This document shows, in pieces, positions 13,301-23,327 of a stretch of DNA of 60,000 bases. The stretch is from Membranipora membranacea. Taxonomy: Eukaryota; Bryozoa; Gymnolaemata; Cheilostomatida; Membraniporidae. The position numbers and the translations under genes were made by a program. Every line of letters starts with the position of its first letter. Within the stretch, counting starts at the first letter, position 1. The notes under the pieces were generated by a model, which saw only the letters and a program-made list of their open reading frames with translations, was not told the DNA's origin and ran no database searches. The stretch is taken from positions 14,262,001 through 14,322,000 of the forward strand of contig OU612073.1 in the NCBI GenBank assembly GCA_914767715.1, given 5' to 3'.

Positions 13301-16300
13301 ATTCGACCTTCAATTTTAATCTGATGTAATAATGCTATAATACATAAATATCATAAGAAGCAACAAGTCTTGAGACACAAAGGTAATCCTCAGGTTTTGA
13401 TATTCTAAAATTACATGCCTTTAAATCCTTTGGAAAAGATAAACAAGGCACAACAGTAACAAATTCTTTCCCTGTAATGAAACACAGAGACTGCAATACA
13501 CTGGTTGTTTACAAATAAGATTTTCTTGAGGGATTAGAAAATTTACTCTGAGAAAACAATGTCTGTAATTGCTCTAACTGATATCTTCATCCAGCAGAGG
13601 TCTCAATTGTACTTGGATCGTTTCAATGCACTGCGTGAAGAATTGCTTCCAATTTTGTTTGGAGGCCATCTCAGATTTGTTGTTTATTGAGGCAGCCCAC
13701 CTGTTTGGCTAACCGAATCCTCAAAAGTAACGACATTATAACTTGTTGCAGTATAGATGCAGTCCCAGGGCACGATTTTTAAACAAATGTACAAATTCAA
13801 CCGTAACATGAATGCTGTCAATGGTTATTTCAGGACTGCAATTCCTTAATGGTGATAGATACACCAAGGTCGAACATACAGAAACCAGCTCACTGAAAAT
13901 GCAGCAGAATATTTCACATAGAATATCATGTGTGTTATTAAGGGTGAGCCCTCCAGACACACAGCTATCATAATCCTATACGCATCCAGCATAGTTACAT
14001 TAGTGTTTTTCAATAATAAAAATATTGGGATGACATTCGAGTAAAATTTAAGCTCAAACATTTGGGTGTAGTTTGAAAATGCTATCATTGAACATTATCC
14101 ACTGAAAAAGCCAAATCCAAACCATGTTTCGGAATATTAATAATATTTATTAATTTGAGGTCTATAGTCATTCTGCTAGAATTTGATGGGTGACTGATGG
14201 GTCACCACGATCTATACTGAAAACTTATATCAGCCAACAGAAATATTCTTTTGTTTAAGTTCAGTATAGCATCTCCATTGTCATTTGTAAATTGCTCCAC
14301 TCCTTTGATAAAAGGCAATTAGAATTTGTTTGAAACTGTACACAATGGCATAGAAACTACAAATATATAGGCTCTTTGCACTGCCTTGCGCAACATTGCC
14401 ACTGCACTGATGGATGAAATAAACACCGTAATGAAAAAGTAAATCGCAATTTTAAATATGTCAAAAAAATATTTCAAACATGCCCTCAAAAGCTCATTTA
14501 GATAATGTGATGAACTGATGCTCCAAAAAAACCCAGATCTCTGTGAGTTACCATGTCGAAGTGTAGTTCTGCCCAAACAGAAAAACACGAACTTGGAGAT
14601 TTTTTGTCAGATTTGGAGTTTTTTGCAGAAAGAGATAAATGAATAGTTAGCTGATTGACTAACGATCCAGGTGACCAAATGTGGTTATTCTGAATTAAAA
14701 ACTGTAGGAAGGAGATAGCTTTTGGAAAAGTAAGGAGGAGATAACTACAACTGAGCATTTTTGACTTTAAATAACTGAGTATTAAGCTGCTTGCTCAATG
14801 AATAAAAACCAAGAGCTTGAATCCTATATCACGTATACTTAAATCAACAGCTAACTGAGTCTCAATTATAATTCCATTTAATCTTGATCACCATTGGTTT
14901 AGTCAATGTGTTGGCTTTGATATGATTGGCTGCTGGGTGGGAAAGAGAGCCAATGCCAAGTCACTGAAAGTACCCATTGAGATATGGTGAAAATGAATCC
15001 GTATTAATTTCACATTCACAATAATTATAACCAATAGGTACTTTCAGGAAAGTGCCATCTGACCTGTCATTGGCTCTTTCACTCCCATGAGCCAATCAGA
15101 GACAACACATTGGCTACATTAGGTTACACCTAAAATCTTTGCTCATTGCGCTATGCGATTATTTTGTGAGCTTACAACTAGACAGCCGATGGTCTTCTCA
15201 TTGATCTTTCCAAACCTCTCATGTTTACTCATCAGCTTATCACAGTCACTTAGAGGCTGCAGTCTATTCAGAAAACAATCTTCTGTCTTCATTGAAAGCC
15301 ACCAACCTAAAAGTTAAGGTATTTAGCTTTTTATTTGAGTTATTAAACATCCACCAGCCATGGGCATTCCATTTTTTGGATTTCCTATAACAGCAAAAAA
15401 TATCTTCCAATGACTCTTGATGTCGACAGAATATTGTTGCTCTGGTTGAAAGGAGTACGAGAGCTTGACATAATCTCCTTTCAAATACCAGATGATTTAT
15501 ATTTTTCTCAAAAACACACATTTGTCAAGGGATAATCATTAGAATGTTGTCTACTCATTGTGAAAGATGAGACAATTCTGGTATTTCATCCAAGTATTTC
15601 TTTATTTTGACATATTTTTGACTGTGATGTTGAAGCTCTCCCAACACAGAAGATTTCTTGCAAGTCTCATTATTGCCTAGTCGTTCAAACCACGTTCAAT
15701 TCCGCTGCTTCATTAAGTATTTATATTTCTTACCATCAAATGCGTGTACAGGATAGTTACATAATACCCCTCCATCTACGTATAGGTCAGTAAAGCCACG
15801 CTCATTTGTCAGCTTCACAGCTTTGAAGACTCCTAAATCGGATCAAAATATTACATGATTTTTCAAACTATTCAAGTTTTTGCAAAGGACCTCGGACAAC
15901 TGACTGTTAGGCGCTATTATAAAACAAAGTGATTACAAGGCTTTTGCACTACAGCATGTTGAGTTCAGTGAGTTGCTAGTTGTCATTACTGTTTCAGGAA
16001 ATTTGCTTGAGTTGACACTGAGTCTTGTGTTTCGCACATTCTCATTTTTCTACCAGCTGTTCATCACTACATATCAACACATGAAGAATTTCGAAGACTG
16101 TTTATGTCCACCAGTCAGCAGAAAATCAAAAGAGAAGACTACAGATTTGAAACCTTCTGTAAGGGTTATCTGTTAGGGTTTATCTAGGGTCTTGCTCTAT
16201 GATCATGTTTTTTGTAAGAATTTTTAGAAAAGCAAAAATTTATCAAATAATGGATGAATACCTTTATCACTTAATGGATTTACTGACATAATTTATTCTT

Positions 16301-19300
16301 AGCATAATTTATTGGCATTTTTTTCAAACTACTTGGAAACATTCACTGTGCTCTCTGAATGCTATAAACGCAATAAAACACAGCCTGGTCTACAAACTCC
16401 AGGCTGCTGCATAGCAGAACATTCCGCCAGCTCTAAGGGCACCATTGATTGAAACTGTCAAGCACACTACAACATAGCTAAACTTTGATCTGTCAATATC
16501 AATTGTTTACCCTGAAATGTCATTAACCCCATTAATAACTGGGTAGCTAGCTACGTAATAAAACTCATCGAGAATACCAAAGATTTTGTTTCATTGTTTT
16601 AATGTCTTTTTGATGAAAGTATCATACATCTCAAGCTAAAAATTCAGAACAGGAGGGAGGGAGAATTATAATAGGACAATTCTAGATCATCGAAACATCA
16701 GCTATTTTCTAGAATTGATTTTCCATGAAAATTTAATATTGATATTTCTGATGTGGCCATACCTGGGATTGACATAGACATCCGAAGTGCTAGCTTGATA
16801 GGCACATCAGGTTTCGTCTTCGGATGGAAGTATTCTACTCTGCTCATGTTAACATTCACAGCTGTGATACAGAGTTCATTTCCTGTTACCTGATGCAGCT
16901 AAAGAGGATAATTACGATATTGGGTGATACAAACTCAGCCAACAAAGATATTGCAGAGGGTAAGTAGATACCCATGATATTTGGTGAAAGCTGTATACAG
17001 TATAAATGCATGAGAATTGTCACTTACGGCAAATGAGATTAATTTGATGGTTGGTAGTTATGCGTATTGTAACTGATATAACTATCCTGAATACCATCAC
17101 CCTACCCATCCGATTTTTAAACATGATCTTAGGGTGGTAGTAGCCTCTTTGCTTATACCGTACTTATGTTTGGTATCATACTTTACTTATAATTAGTTAT
17201 AGGGTGTTAAAATCCCAAGTCTTTCTCTGTCCGAAGACTGAGAAATATCAGAGCCCTGAGCGCGCAGCCGCCATATTCAGCGCCAAAACATTCTCAGTTT
17301 GTAGGCGGGTAGGAGCACACCTGGTGCGTCAATTGAGCCAAGCTGTCGGTTGAATACAGCGGGATTCGAACCCGAGACCTCCAACGCTGGCAGGCGCTCT
17401 AACCTACTGAGCTACCTCCTTATATAATAATATTATTCTTTCACGGAGCAAATACCACACTAATCATTAATTCCTGCATTCATGGTGTGTAGTTAAGATA
17501 GATATCAGATTTCCAAGTTTACATTGGTCACTACACTGATGACATGAGGTTCTTAAAAAGGTTTTCAGTCACCAGAGAGCAAGTTTTCATCTATAAATTT
17601 GACACTGTCCTGGCTATTGCCATAATGCACAGCTGAAATATAAAATTTGATAGTTTTGACAGCTAAACACTACTGAGAGACTATTTGGAACAGCGGTCTT
17701 ACCTGCTTGAATGTGATGTCAGGTCCCATGTTCAGCTTTCTATCTAAGAGATCTCCAAAAAACTCTTGTGCCCTGTTGCCTGGGTTCCAGCCATATCCTT
17801 GACATATGTTGGGTAAGACACTGCACCAACCACATGAGTGATCTAGAAAAAATAATGAATGATAGAAAGCAGGTACAGACACAGGCACGGGATTGAGAAT
17901 TAATTTGATGTTTGGCGTATTTTGCAACAGATAAAAATAAATATCATAAACTTTACTTCATAAAACTATAGGAAAATGACCAATAAGCTGATAGCCACCA
18001 TTCATTGCTACAATTCTAAGGCCAGAAACATATGAAAGCTTATCTCCAAACAAAAGAATTGAGAGGAAACCCACAAGTCATTGAAACTTCTATAAAGAGA
18101 AAATTTTCCTCGATTATCAGAATTCAGGGTTTATCTGCACATGAATGAATCATTATGATGTGAGTATACATGAACACTTCTCACTTTATGAGTCAATGAA
18201 GCTGAATGTTGGAATGTAACAGGGTTAAGATGTACACCAACCAAATTTAGCAGCATTGGTTCAGTAAGCGTCATGCATCACCAATCTTTTTTAGAATTCT
18301 CAATCTACATGATCAAAGAAGTCTACATATAAATTTCAACAAATTTTTGACATGGTGTAACGTCATAGTGAAACATCAGGTGAAACCTGTCGTTACTGTT
18401 GTACATATAAATAAAAATGGCAGGGTTCTAGGAGCAATAAATGCCATTATTCCATAAAGACAGACTATCCTTCTATAACACTGTTGTGGATTTGACCATA
18501 TGATAGCGCGGTCAAGCTGTGATTTGAGGCACCCTTTGTTTAATCGAATTCATTGTTAATTATTTTATCTCTATGTTGCTATGACTTGATTCCATTTTAT
18601 TGTGTGGCTAAGGCCCTAACTGAGTTCAGAAGATGAATTCACAGAGTAAGGATATATCCTTACTCTGTGATAAGTTCATTGTTCAGACGGTTATATAATA
18701 TTTCACTGTATTGCACATGCACATTATTATTCTGCTGTGCGCAATCTTCCCCCAGTTAATCAAAAACCGCAGGCACTATGATGATCATTAAAGTGTCCTC
18801 TCTGTATATTCTTACTCTGTGATACGTTCATTGTTCAGATGGTTTTATAATATTTTACTGTATTGCACATTATTATCTCAGCATCAGGGCTGACTCAATT
18901 AGGAGAGTTGTACGCTGGTATTCAAAATGTAAAAATGTGCTTTTGGTACTGTGCTGGAGAGGCGAGAATTGTCATAACTATCTAAATCTGCAAAGACAGA
19001 CACAATTTCAATATCAGCACCGCGTGGCACACCAGAATATCAATATCATATCACACACCACCAAAATAGTTACAAGTGTATTTTAACTTGATAAAAGATG
19101 GTTGTAAAATTCGTATACAGAATGTGCAAACAACAAAGTCACCAGTGCTATAAAGAAAGCGGGTTGTGTCTATTGTTCGACTAGGGGGACAAATGCGATT
19201 ACCTTATAATTGGCCTTACTAGCCAAAATACCGACAGGTATTGATAAAAATAAAACGATGTACCAGAAAGCTGTTTTTTGAACAATCTGGGTTTTAAACT

Positions 19301-21465
19301 AGTCAACATTTTATAGGGACTACTAGTACTTTGTTTTGCCAGTTCTGGTTTGATACGTATAATATATTGTGAGTCTTCACAGCCAGATGCTCCCAGTTAT
19401 TGACACATCCCATTAATCTGATCTGGTCTGGTCTGAGTCTGAAGAAAACAACATGTTATTAAATAATGTCAAAACTACGATTTTAAATGTGGCTTGTTCT
19501 GAGAAAGATGAATTGATCAACCGATACAAACCAATAATGAGATTATTTTACCACCTATGTATGGCAATTTTTTAGGAGTTACTATTGACAGAACACTATC
19601 TTTTTTGCAACATGTCAGCCAAATTTAAAGTAAATGCAACACTGGAAGTTTCCTTGATGAAACAACTCAAACAGATGGGCATAAACTCTGCTGGACTTTT
19701 ATCTTTTTACCAAGCTACTCTGAAACCTGTTTTTTTTCTCACGCCTTTCCATTATGTTACTCTTTTTTAGCTGACGAAGACAAATCCAACTTGAAAATAG
19801 CCAAAGGACAGATTTTGAGAACACCCATGTAATTACCTTCAAAGAACTCTTTAAGATTGAAATTGAATTCATCCGAGATCTCAGCAGATGAATATCCAGC
19901 CGCTAGAAGAGCAGCAACAATACCGCCAATACTGGCTCCTGCATATCTCTTAAGTTTGATTCCGGTTTCCTCTAGAACCTGCAATAATAATATGCAAAGT
20001 CTTAGAAGTGAATAGACAAGCAACAAACAGTACCGTATTATGCAAATCATAAAATCATTTATCGAGGTATGTCCTTTAATGTGGGGTGGGGGAGCATTCA
20101 AGGTTGGTTGTTCCAGCACTCAGCACCCTCCAGTGTATCTATCGTCTGCTGTTCTTCTGTTTTGTACTACTTAGACCTCCTGTTTATAGACAAAGCCTAA
20201 TCAGGGATAGCTCAGGAACTTGGGATCACAGGTTCCCGGGTTTCGAACCCGACCGAGTACACTGTTTTTTCTAGTACTACCTGACTTTGTTTTCGTCGGC
20301 CATTTACTTGAGCCGAATTGGAATGATTAATGGAAAATGTGTTTACCATAAACAAAAAAATATTGCCAGGATCTTCAAGCTATGAAGTTGGCGATTTTCT
20401 TTGGAAATAAATGGCAGAAAAAACATCTGTCCACGCATAAATCATTCATTTGGTCATTTGGTCATTTGTTCATTTGGTCATTTGTTCATTTGGTCATTTG
20501 GTCATTTGGTCATTTGGTCATTTGGTCATTTGGTCATTTGGTCATTTGGTCATTTGGTCAACTGGTCATCTGGTCATCTGGTCATCTGGTCATCGGTCAT
20601 TTGGTCATTTGGTCAGTTTCATAGTTTCAACATCAAAAACAATCAGAGGTGAAGCCACTTATTGAATAGGTCATTTTAGGGCTTAAATACCATAAATTGT
20701 GGTAATGTCATAATTAGTGCATACCTACTTCCAATATAATCCTTATGCTTTACCAAAACAAGAATCTTAATCTTAGAAGTTGACACATTTTTAGACCGGA
20801 ATATTTTACAAGTTTATCATGTGAAGCTAGCCTAGATAACATTTCATTTTTCTGTTATCTTGATCAATATACATTACGCACCCTGCATTGTTGGCTGCTG
20901 ACTAAACTATATCTTATTATACACAACACCTGATTTCTTTGTTCTAATTCTAATTCTTGTGAATGATGGTCAGGATTCCAGGTAGGCTGTGTTGTGAAAT
21001 GACCTCTCTTTCCCTAAATATTTTTTTTAATTTGCTGCTCCCTTGCACAAGGAAGATTTCAGAGATCCCTGCACCCTTTCAGCTAAACTAGATCCATTGC
21101 TCCCATTCTCTAGATCAACTTCGATGTAGTCAAATCTTAGAGCAGATCTCAATGACATGGTTATGATATCAAAGTGTCTATAATTTGAGATCAGCGCTAC
21201 CTTGGTGAGAGCAATCTTACATTACCTGCAAGGCTCCAGCATAGACTAATCCTTTGACGCCTCCACCTTCTAAAGCGAGGTTTTCAAACGGGAACTCGTA
21301 ATCTAAATATGGAATTTCAGATATCTGATCCTGTTTTGCCTTCATTCTGTTGACAGACTCCGACACAGACTTCTTTGCATCTTCAGATAAGCTGAACATT
21401 GATGTACAGTTCTTCTCATCTTCGCTGCTCTTTGGTTTTGTACTCTTCTTCTTGCTTCTCTTCAT
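7377..21465 (-). CDS. Gene A: patatin-like phospholipase with inserted EF-hand, 643 aa, 14 exons
   Basis: Predicted lipid acyl hydrolase (serine-aspartate dyad). Minus-strand exons: 21226-21465, 19837-19978, 17703-17842, 16763-16898, 15734-15832, 15176-15306, 11205-11305, 11009-11017, 10377-10461, 9813-9890, 9255-9386, 8619-8777, 8327-8422, 7377-7760; total 1932 bases, frame kept throughout. The start ATG has an in-frame TAA four codons upstream. Motifs: oxyanion GGGVKG at residues 67-72, nucleophile GASIGG with Ser96, DGG with Asp239, canonical EF-hand loop at 425-436 (DVDGDGE then ISYGE, split by an intron), and patatin C-terminal RTIGIN/QGRKAT pieces at about 490-522. The N-terminus is Lys/Ser-rich and the 120-residue tail is acidic. 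There is no signal peptide or membrane segment, so it is probably cytosolic. All exon lengths equal those of gene B. I see no stop or frameshift, so it looks intact. Intron 6 carries a 3.2 kb transposon. Confidence 0.9.
8851..8925. mobile_element. Short hairpin insertion (GGCTAGTC family), left copy
   Basis: In intron 11, CTAGCCTTGTCATGC and CATGGGTTTTGGTT are followed by AAAACCAAAACC, giving a T-rich/A-rich hairpin. The related right-arm site is 48785-48870, and an isolated relative is at 33300-33376. It is probably a miniature inverted-repeat element. Confidence 0.5.
10015..10240 (-). mobile_element. tRNA-derived SINE with TTAA-repeat tail, left copy
   Basis: On the minus strand: GGCAGGGTGGTGTGGTGGAT (A-box region), B box GTTCGAATCCCGG, a body with GAGCTCTCCGGACAACAGCC, then TTAATTAATTAATTAA and a conserved tail (GGTCACAGAATAGCAATAAA). 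The right-arm copy is 47421-47650, at the same place in intron 9. Confidence 0.8.
11009..11017 (-). other. Putative 9-nt microexon (exon 8) of gene A
   Basis: GAAATACAG is preceded by a pyrimidine-rich acceptor (TTTAATTTCAG) and followed by GTGAGG. The arrangement is repeated at 46661-46669 in gene B. It enters and leaves in phase 2, so it adds three residues (about KYR) or can be skipped without a frame change. Gene C can be joined in frame without it. Confidence 0.65.
11582..14779. mobile_element. 3.2 kb TA-flanked DNA transposon, left arm only
   Basis: Gene A intron 6 is 3870 bases and gene B intron 6 only 672. Aligning them places one insertion exactly between TA dinucleotides at 11580-11581 and 14780-14781; the empty site in B has a single TA. 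Ends are CTCAGTTCATTAAAGTCAA and, inverted, CTCAGTTATTTAAAGTCAA. A TA target duplication with short inverted ends fits the Tc1/mariner-like group or another TA-targeting family. I recognise no transposase; open frames inside are short. It contains a direct duplication (next entry) and SINE-body pieces, so it is a non-autonomous or decayed copy. Confidence 0.85.
12213..13773. repeat. Direct duplication inside the TA-flanked element, with SINE-body sequence
   Basis: 12213-12787 and 13152-13773 are diverged direct copies. Both begin near CTGGGCT(T/A)TGGTTGG and end GATGCAGTCCCAGGGCAC. Each starts with a SINE-like core (GACCTGCCTGCAAACAGAGA, then GCAACCTGGCGCAGATATTG) without a tRNA head. The apparent 108- and 65-codon frames here are chance. 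Confidence 0.8.
14893..15119. mobile_element. CCAAT-type inverted-repeat MITE, left copy 2
   Basis: Bounded by TCAATGTGTTGGCTTTGAT and ATCAGAGACAACACATTGGC, with inner AAAGAGAGCCAATGCCAAGT and its inverted partner. The matching copy in gene B intron 6 is 45757-45980. Same family as 5765-6090. Confidence 0.75.
17252..17421 (-). mobile_element. tRNA-derived SINE, left copy (gene A intron 3)
   Basis: Minus strand: GGAGGTAGCTCAGTAGGTTA (A box), B box GGGTTCGAATCCCGC, then a body with CAATTGACGCACCAGGTGTG, GCTCCTACCCGCCTACAAAC and ACTGAGAATGTTTTGGCGCT. The right-arm partner is 43454-43640. The tRNA-like head ends in an unrelated body, so this is a SINE and not a tRNA gene. Confidence 0.85.
18478..19052. 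mobile_element. Insertion unique to left arm (gene A intron 2), palindrome family
   Basis: The uninterrupted right-arm text (42285-42310) is broken here by about 575 bases. The insertion carries a perfect 32-bp palindrome (18639-18670) and a diverged direct repeat (18661-18729 and 18811-18875). It also carries a block with CAATCTTCCCCCAGTTAATC and GCAGGCACTATG that recurs at 22030-22121 and, inverted, near 21575-21640. Flanks look like an 8-base duplication (TATAACAC / TATCACAC), which would suit an hAT-like element, but one base differs. Confidence 0.65.
19380..19745 (+). pseudogene. LINE reverse-transcriptase fragment in gene A intron 2
   Basis: Translation gives ENNMLLNNVK and then MKQLKQMGINSAGLLSFYQA. 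These match the C-terminal RT region of the LINE at 27230-29545 (ENSMLLNSSK, MKQLKAMGMNTAGLITFYAA) but with frame breaks. It is antisense to gene A. The right-arm partner is 41634-41995, so it predates the duplication. Confidence 0.75.
20069..20446. mobile_element. Insertion unique to left arm with tRNA-like segment
   Basis: The right arm runs directly from the 8-bp repeat into CCTCGATAAATGATTTTATG. The left arm has about 375 extra bases at this point. At 20205-20262 there is GGATAGCTCAGGAACTTGGG and GGTTTCGAACCCGACCGAGT, resembling SINE A and B boxes. The family is not identified. Confidence 0.55.
20446..20624. repeat. 8-bp minisatellite (TTTGGTCA)n, left copy
   Basis: About 20 units of TTTGGTCA with a few variants (TTTGTTCA, TCTGGTCA) lie in gene A intron 1. 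The same locus in gene B (36469-36633) has ACCAAACG units; the reverse complement here reads ACCAAATG. Frames such as HLVIWSFG repeats are translations of the array only. Confidence 0.95.
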
Positions 21466-21557
21466 TTTATCACCTTACCACTAGCACCTTCATTCATTAA
21501 ATGAATGATTGAGGTTTCAACACCATTGTGTACAGAGTTATCAGTTCCATCTAATCA
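21466..21557 (-). promoter_or_regulatory. Shared 5' flank / 5' UTR of gene A
   Basis: About 92 bases upstream of the ATG are conserved with gene B (34192-34286), including ATTCATTTAATGAATGAAGG, an imperfect palindrome. Beyond this the two genes' upstream sequences are unrelated. The shared 5' flank is therefore very short and distal promoters must differ. No TATA box was identified. Confidence 0.4.
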
Positions 21558-21569
21558 AGCCAAGACAGA

Positions 21570-21650
21570 GGAAGAATATACAGAGGGGACACTTCAATAA
21601 TAGCTATAGTGCCTGGGGGAAATATTCGATCTCGATATCTGCCAATGTTT
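21570..21650 (-). mobile_element. Partial copy of the CCCCCAG...CTCTGT repeat family
   Basis: Reverse complement of the block seen at 22030-22121 and 18735-18822: TTTCCCCCAGGCACTATAGC, then TGAAGTGTCCCCTCTGTATA. It sits just outside the left-arm inner border and may mark the breakpoint. Confidence 0.5.
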
Positions 21651-21687
21651 GATAATTATATAAGCTACAATGGAGGTAATCCATGCA

Positions 21688-21992
21688 GACATGCCTACCT
21701 TTGATGGGTCATAATTCATTCTGTATTTATCCTAAAGACTGATTTCTACCTTTTTTGACATGTCCAACCTTCAAGCTATACACCATATTGTTGTCATTTT
21801 TTCCTAGGATACATAGGCTAAGAGTAATCCAGGTTTTTAGAATGAGTTTTATTCATATAGATTTACATGTGGTTTGGGTCAGTACATTTCCTAATCTTGA
21901 TGACCAGCCGTCTATCATTTGTTACATGTAAATCTATGTGAATACAGAATGAATTATGGCCCATCAAAGGTAGAGATGTCTGCAAGAAAAAT
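21688..21992. mobile_element. Fold-back (MITE-like) element in the spacer
   Basis: ACCTTTGATGGGTCATAATTC at the left is repeated inverted as GAATTATGGCCCATCAAAGG at the right, with flanking ATTCTGTAT / ATACAGAATG. A nested pair ATATAGATTTACATGT / ACATGTAAATCTATGTG lies inside. Confidence 0.65.
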
Positions 21993-22029
21993 GACATAAC
22001 TATAGAGATAATGAGTTTTCGGCATCCAG

Positions 22030-22238
22030 CTGTGCACAATTTTCCCCCAGTGAATCAAAAACCACAGGCACTATAACTATCATTGAAGTGTCAACTCTGT
22101 ATATCCCTACTCTGTGATATTTATGAGTATAGTGACCCTATGCGGCTTGAATAATTATAAATGGAACCAGTAAGAATCATACTAAAATCTTTAATCATAA
22201 TAATTATTTCACAGAGTAAGGATATCCTTACTCTGTGA
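22030..22238. mobile_element. Repeat-family copy followed by perfect 30-bp palindrome
   Basis: 22030-22121 matches 18735-18822 (CAATTTTCCCCCAGTGAATC and following, ending CCCTACTCTGTGAT). 22209-22238 is a perfect palindrome with half-site TCACAGAGTAAGGAT. Confidence 0.65.
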
Positions 22239-22479
22239 TCATGACATGATCCTGGTTTATGGTTATTCTATTGCATGGGAAAAAATTATCAAACCTTGTC
22301 AACGGTAGTGTGAGCTCATCCCTGAGCGCTCAGAAAACTATCATGAACTAGTACTAGAGACTATAGACATATCTGCTAGAACCTCAAAAAATACAGTCAA
22401 TGTTGCGGTCCCAATTCACAGCCAGAAACAAGAAAGTTCAGCATACTCATAAAGCTTTAGCTAGAGCTATAGTACTTAC

Positions 22480-22563
22480 TGTGACATCCTTAGAAAATCT
22501 GAATCCTCTGTTGTGAATTTTCCTGAGATGGCTCATAAAATCTTTCGTGCTTGAGTTTTGGAA
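22480..22563 (-). CDS. Orphan putative exon (28 aa), gene unknown
   Basis: Minus strand: acceptor GCTGTTTTCAG, an 84-base open segment, donor GTAAGT. It translates to a charged peptide containing KDFMSHLRKIHNRGFRFSKD. The His-x3-5-His-like spacing faintly recalls a C2H2/BED finger fragment, but the paired cysteines are absent. It lies about 1 kb upstream of gene A on the same strand. Gene A's first exon has an upstream in-frame stop, so it is not an obvious coding extension. It could belong to an alternative 5' exon set or another gene. Confidence 0.4.
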
Positions 22564-23290
22564 CTGAAAACAGCAGTAATAACACTTTAGGTTTGCTGAT
22601 GCCTAGAATAAATAACATGAGAAATGAAAAATAATTTTGATATCATCGAGGAGGACATAATGAAACATTATATCTTTTCAATTTGAAAGCTAATCAATAG
22701 CATGGATTATCACATTTTTAAATCATCGCATATAAATACTGTGCCATGAATAAATAAATGAAATTCAGGAATCAGCAATCGAGAGGTATCTAAACGTAAA
22801 CATTTATACAAAGTTTGGACGAGGTGGCGTAGAGGCCTCTTTTCACAGACATGAAATGGGCTCAACTCACCATATCAGTCTTACAAATTTCTCGCCGCTG
22901 TGAAAGGGTATTTTATGTCTTCCAAATCTATTGTCTTTCCAAGGAGTTTTGTAGATGACACCTGTAAGAATTACTGATGGCCGAACCTGTCTGGCATTGT
23001 CTAACCAAAGATCATTATTGATTATTCTACACTCTTTGAGTGTCCCTTCTTAAATATGGCTATAAAATCCTGCAAGCAGTTGAATTTACAGCATCAGTTG
23101 CATAGGTTTATTTAATGTGTCTACGGCTGCAAAAGGGCTATAAGCTTTAGTCGTGAACATTTTTCAATGTTGTCCACAGCAGTCAACAAATTGGATGTAA
23201 TGTCTTTTAGATCAATCATCTTTTAGTCGTGCTGCATAAAATTGAAACAATGATTAATTTCAAGAATAACCATTTGCCATTGTTATATTA

Positions 23291-23322
23291 TCACAGAGTA
23301 AGGATATATCCTTACTCTGTGA
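23291..23322. mobile_element. 32-bp perfect palindrome with 5-bp target duplication
   Basis: The half-site TCACAGAGTAAGGATA is followed immediately by its reverse complement. TATTA flanks both sides (23286-23290 and 23323-23327). Identical to 18639-18670 and one base pair step longer than 22209-22238. It looks like two terminal repeats fused with no interior. Confidence 0.7.
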
Positions 23323-23327
23323 TATTA

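Larger units (their letters stand above)
5522..21557. repeat. Left arm of a large inverted duplication (partner 34192-52482)
   Basis: Reading this block on the minus strand reproduces the right arm almost exon for exon and intron for intron. The outer edge is where the paired text near 5525-5735 and 52300-52482 stops matching. The inner edge is where the text upstream of the gene starts (21466-21557 and 34192-34286) stops matching. Several introns are within a few bases of the same length: intron 7 is 187 and 187, intron 9 is 486 and 486, intron 10 is 426 and 425. Larger differences come from insertions unique to one arm. Lengths are about 16.0 kb (left) and 18.3 kb (right). Confidence 0.93.

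Noticed and set aside
20382-20665. Three plus-strand frames rich in HLVIWSFG; they might look like a repeat protein
   Set aside because: All three frames of an 8-bp repeat are open at once; the matching array in the other arm has a different unit, so no protein is conserved.
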